Positions 5,652 to 7,480 of a stretch of 7,480 nt of DNA are shown one piece after another. Below the pieces are notes generated by a model. That model searched no databases. It was given only the letters and a program-made list of their open reading frames with translations, and was not told the origin of the DNA. The DNA comes from Chryseobacterium gleum. Lineage in GTDB: Bacteria > Bacteroidota > Bacteroidia > Flavobacteriales_D > Crocinitomicaceae. How positions within the stretch are numbered: position 1 is the first letter of the stretch; each line of letters starts with the position of its first letter. The stretch covers positions 1 to 7,480 of the forward strand of contig CAMCQL010000090.1 in assembly GCA_945877005.1 (NCBI GenBank), given 5' to 3'. The position numbers and the translations under genes are program-made.

Positions 5652-5831
5652 ATGTCGGTGGGTTTGATTGCCGGTGTTCTTGTGGTGTTCTACATCTTGG
5701 GTAGTCTGGTCATGTCTTTTGTAGATTCTTGTGACCGACTAGATGATAGGTGGCACAAAGCACTGGTGCAGATCCTTATGCGGATAGTAGTGGGTATACT
5801 GGCGGCATGCTGGTATGCCATCACTAAGTAG
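5652..5831 (+). CDS. Small membrane protein, function unknown (59 aa)
   Basis: Starting at the ATG at 5652 (a TTG lies just before it), the product has a hydrophobic segment (about 4-23, GLIAGVLVVFYILGSLVMSF), a short charged middle (DSCDRLDDRWHK) and a second hydrophobic segment (about 38-56). It should be a two-helix inner-membrane hairpin protein. No Shine-Dalgarno site is visible and no family is recognised. It converges with the unknown gene at 5865-6224, and a strong terminator follows 7 bases after its stop, supporting it as a real transcript end. Confidence 0.6.
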   Translation: MSVGLIAGVLVVFYILGSLVMSFVDSCDRLDDRWHKALVQILMRIVVGILAACWYAITK

Positions 5832-5837
5832 TGAGAG

Positions 5838-5860
5838 GGGGTAGGCAACTACCCCTTTCT
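5838..5860 (+). terminator. Intrinsic terminator with GCAA tetraloop
   Basis: GGGGTAG (5838-5844) pairs perfectly with CTACCCC (5849-5855) around a GCAA tetraloop, followed by TTTCTT. It lies just after the 59-aa membrane gene and between convergent genes. The T-run favours rightward termination. Confidence 0.85.
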
Positions 5861-5864
5861 TACA

Positions 5865-6224
5865 TTAAACTAAATCTTTAGACCAAGCAATACCAAAGCC
5901 CCAACCACAAGGTGTTTTAGCCCAAGCAGAGAAGTGACCGGGTCTAATCTCCTTTACTTCAGCAGAAATTGATCCTCCAAGTGTTGTGATGGCATCAAAC
6001 CGTTCAAAGAAATCTTCTTCACTCTCTGTTCGGAACGTAACAAGACCAACCTGATCATCATCACCTTGCTTAAAGTGAATCTGCCGACCGTTGGAAAGGT
6101 TGGTCAGGATGTACTCAGCGTTTGGTAGCAATTCAAATGAATACCAAGGGTGACCCTTGAAAAGTGCGGTCAGAAAGTCATAGTGACTTTGCAGGTTTGA
6201 AACCTCTAGTTCTAAAGATGCCAT
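5865..6224 (-). CDS. Hypothetical soluble protein (119 aa)
   Basis: The ATG at 6224 is preferred; a GTG at 6227 would add one residue. The product is soluble and mixed alpha/beta: an N-terminal amphipathic helix (ASLELEVSNLQSHYDFLTAL), an aromatic patch (HPWYSFELLP), a strand pair with NGRQIHFKQGDDDQVGLVTF, an acidic helix (ESEEDFFERFDAITTLGG) and a Trp/Gly-rich end (WAKTPCGWGFGIAW). No known family is recognised and no catalytic motif is obvious. The start lies 2 bp after the stop of the upstream membrane gene, so the two are probably co-translated and may work together, as a membrane protein and its cytosolic partner (inference). Confidence 0.7.
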   Translation of the reverse strand: MASLELEVSNLQSHYDFLTALFKGHPWYSFELLPNAEYILTNLSNGRQIHFKQGDDDQVGLVTFRTESEEDFFERFDAITTLGGSISAEVKEIRPGHFSAWAKTPCGWGFGIAWSKDLV

Positions 6225-6226
6225 CA

Positions 6227-6589
6227 CTAATCGTTAAATATTGTTCTGTACGTCGCAACCCCATACTCTTCGTTGCCTCCAACAAGTAGGTTCAAGACTG
6301 CAGAGTCATACTCCTTTGTGAATATCTCATATTGCCAGTAGCACACTCCATCATGCCAGCTGCATGTTCCAGACCCCGTACTACTTGACATAGACTCATC
6401 ACAACACACAGCTCCAATTCTACCATCTAAGGTGAACCTTAATGCTATCGGAATTAGAAGTAGCAGTAGCCTCTTATCAAAACGAGATGTGCTGTAACCT
6501 TCTACAAATTTAAAAACTACGTAACCGACAGGCAGTAGATTCCAGGTACTAAAGATCAGAACAAGCAGCTTATTAATCAGGACGTACAT
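6227..6589 (-). CDS. Hypothetical membrane protein with Cys-rich loop (120 aa)
   Basis: The ATG at 6589 is used; a TTG at 6598 would add three residues. Two hydrophobic helices (about 4-29 and 41-54) are followed by a polar domain with four cysteines (C62, C63, C76, C83) inside a Ser/Gly-rich stretch with two tryptophans (W78, W85). The cysteines suggest disulphides on the periplasmic side or a metal site, but neither can be settled from sequence. No family is recognised. The stop codon abuts the start of the 119-aa gene. The gene upstream (6649-6894) is 59 bp away on the same strand, so three genes may form one leftward unit. Confidence 0.65.
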   Translation of the reverse strand: MYVLINKLLVLIFSTWNLLPVGYVVFKFVEGYSTSRFDKRLLLLLIPIALRFTLDGRIGAVCCDESMSSSTGSGTCSWHDGVCYWQYEIFTKEYDSAVLNLLVGGNEEYGVATYRTIFND

Positions 6590-6648
6590 AGGCAACAATT
6601 ATAGCTCAAATAAATCCGTACATAAAACCAAAACTGCAAGCCGCCCTA

Positions 6649-6894
6649 CTATTTTATAAACTTGCGCTGACCAGTAAATACAAACGTCCACTTGTCAAAC
6701 GGTTTGAGCATCTTCTGAAGTCTTTGGTAATCTTTGAGTGATGCTATAAACATTACTGGCCAAGCAAAAGTGTATACCGCGAAGGATAAAGTAAACCACC
6801 AGAGCTTCCTCTTCCGGTGTACCACAACGTTCAGCATGAACCATGAGAAACCAATCAAGAGGTAAACAAGCACTACTTGTGCTAAAACAGACAT
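6649..6894 (-). CDS. Small membrane protein, function unknown (81 aa)
   Basis: Two transmembrane helices (about 4-26 and 32-52) are separated by a basic turn VHRKRKLW, and the C-terminal 25 residues are cationic (DYQRLQKMLKPFDKW, then FTGQRKFIK). By the positive-inside rule the turn and C-terminus cannot both be cytosolic in a simple hairpin, so topology is open. No family is recognised. Its ATG at 6894 stands 55 bp from the divergent gene at 6950, and it is the first gene of a likely three-gene leftward unit. Confidence 0.6.
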   Translation of the reverse strand: MSVLAQVVLVYLLIGFSWFMLNVVVHRKRKLWWFTLSFAVYTFAWPVMFIASLKDYQRLQKMLKPFDKWTFVFTGQRKFIK

Positions 6895-6920
6895 ATTTAA
6901 ATCATCTAGTTAATTGGTTA

Positions 6921-6940
6921 TTCAGCACCTTTGAGCTGAA
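6921..6940. promoter_or_regulatory. Inverted repeat in a divergent intergenic region
   Basis: TTCAGC (6921-6926) and GCTGAA (6935-6940) form a perfect 6-bp inverted repeat around 8 bases. It lies in the 55-bp gap between divergent genes, 9 bases before the ATG at 6950. It could be an operator for both genes or a hairpin in the rightward leader. The loop contains ACCTTTG, which partly resembles a -7 box. Confidence 0.35.
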
Positions 6941-6949
6941 CTTGGATTT

Positions 6950-7252
6950 ATGAAGAACAAACGAACTACCAAAATCTTATGTGTAGTCGCCGGACTGGTA
7001 ATTACCGTTGGCATTACTTGGGGTGCCTTCAAATGGGGTGTGTACTATGCCCGGAATACTCCACACCCACAAGTGCTATCCGTTGAGCCGGAACGCAACC
7101 TCATCATCACTAATGAGTTTGTCAAGGTCATGAACAATGCTTCGGATAGTGTTGCATTTGCTATCTGGCATGGTGGGTACTTGTATACTCCGGATACTGC
7201 TATGTATCAATTAGTGATGTTTGGAGAATCAACTGATATTCAAGGTGACTAA
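6950..7252 (+). CDS. Hypothetical membrane-anchored periplasmic protein (100 aa)
   Basis: The N-terminus has basic residues (MKNKRTTK) followed by a hydrophobic helix (about 9-28, ILCVVAGLVITVGITWGAFK), typical of an uncleaved signal anchor; no lipobox cysteine is seen. The remaining 70 residues are a small polar domain (EPERNLIITNEFVKVMN, then AFAIWHGGYLYTPDTAMYQL) that would face the periplasm. No family is recognised. The gene is divergent from the 81-aa membrane protein. About 90 bp after its stop begins the large imperfect hairpin that ends the window, which would fit a gene-plus-recombination-site cassette. Confidence 0.65.
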   Translation: MKNKRTTKILCVVAGLVITVGITWGAFKWGVYYARNTPHPQVLSVEPERNLIITNEFVKVMNNASDSVAFAIWHGGYLYTPDTAMYQLVMFGESTDIQGD

Positions 7253-7340
7253 TTGCCCTTGGATTGAAATTGGGGACTATTACACTACACCCCCAAAAAA
7301 AACAAGTTTACAATCATCTGAGCTCTTGATGACTATGGCA

Positions 7341-7480
7341 TACAACGTTTCGCGGCTTTGCGTAGTGGCGGGTTTCGGAGCACAAAACTGTCAACCAGCA
7401 CTACACTTGATACGAAGCACAAATGTTCAATTAACCACTGAACCGCCACTTTCGCTAAGCCCAGGTTGGCAGCTGGCATA
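7341..7480. repeat. Large imperfect inverted repeat (attC-like/cassette boundary element)
   Basis: The left arm GGCTTTGCGTAGTGGCGGG (7354-7372, continuing TTTC) pairs with the right arm 7440-7461 (AACCGCCACTTTCGCTAAGCC) with only a few bulges. Outer TATGGCA (7335-7341) faces TGGCATA (7474-7480), and CAAC (7343-7346) faces GTTG (7465-7468). The ~65-base centre has its own direct repeat of AGCACAAA (7379-7386, 7416-7423). The scale and bulged-arm layout resemble integron attC sites and related Bacteroidota inter-cassette repeats. The strict RYYYAAC/GTTRRRY core sequences do not match exactly, so identity as attC is not claimed. The element may continue past the right edge. Confidence 0.65.

Noticed and set aside
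7270..7302. TTGGGG/CCCCAA hairpin followed by an A-run as terminator of the 100-aa gene
   Set aside because: On the rightward transcript the stem is followed by A residues, not U; on the other strand the T-run precedes the stem. The 14-15-base loop is also long.

Overview
The window looks like an accessory, mosaic region of a Bacteroidota chromosome. The reasons are the AT-rich coding sequence with A-rich leaders lacking clear Shine-Dalgarno sites, one perfect TAnnTTTG-type -7 box (84-91, minus strand), and gene families typical of that phylum. No rRNA, tRNA, CRISPR array or complete transposase/integrase gene was seen.

Layout. 1-26 may hold the first codons of a leftward gene that leaves the window. 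191-260 is the first copy of a ~70-bp direct repeat; the second is at 5364-5433, and each carries an intrinsic terminator. Between them lie a tandem repeat (361-384), a leftward terminator (399-424), the 3' end of a truncated winged-helix gene (453-608), a non-coding stretch rich in inverted repeats (609-971), a four-gene leftward operon (4688 to 972) and a GNAT acetyltransferase-like gene (4867-5298). Right of the second repeat, 5434-7252 carries five short unrecognised genes, four of them membrane proteins. 7341-7480 is a large imperfect hairpin resembling an integron attC-type or cassette-boundary element.

Central system. The operon reads DUF805 membrane protein, vWA protein with a complete MIDAS, PP2C phosphatase with a transmembrane segment and a peptidoglycan-binding-like tail, then an atypical Ser/Thr kinase. 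Spacing is 11 bp, a TAATG stop/start overlap, and 2 bp, so the genes are almost certainly co-translated. vWA + PP2C + kinase is the core of the TerY-P type phosphorylation triad known from comparative genomics. Here there are no ter genes; the membrane partner is a DUF805 protein and the phosphatase itself is membrane-tethered with a probable periplasmic wall-binding tail. A reasonable inference is an envelope-sensing phospho-switch: the kinase phosphorylates a partner (vWA, DUF805 tail or unknown), PP2C reverses it, and the PP2C tail reports on the cell wall.

The flanking repeat, the truncated gene at the left, and the kinase stop codon running directly into a TAACGG-type sequence with nearby hairpins suggest that the triad was acquired as a mobile cassette or island. 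That is inference: no recombinase is visible.
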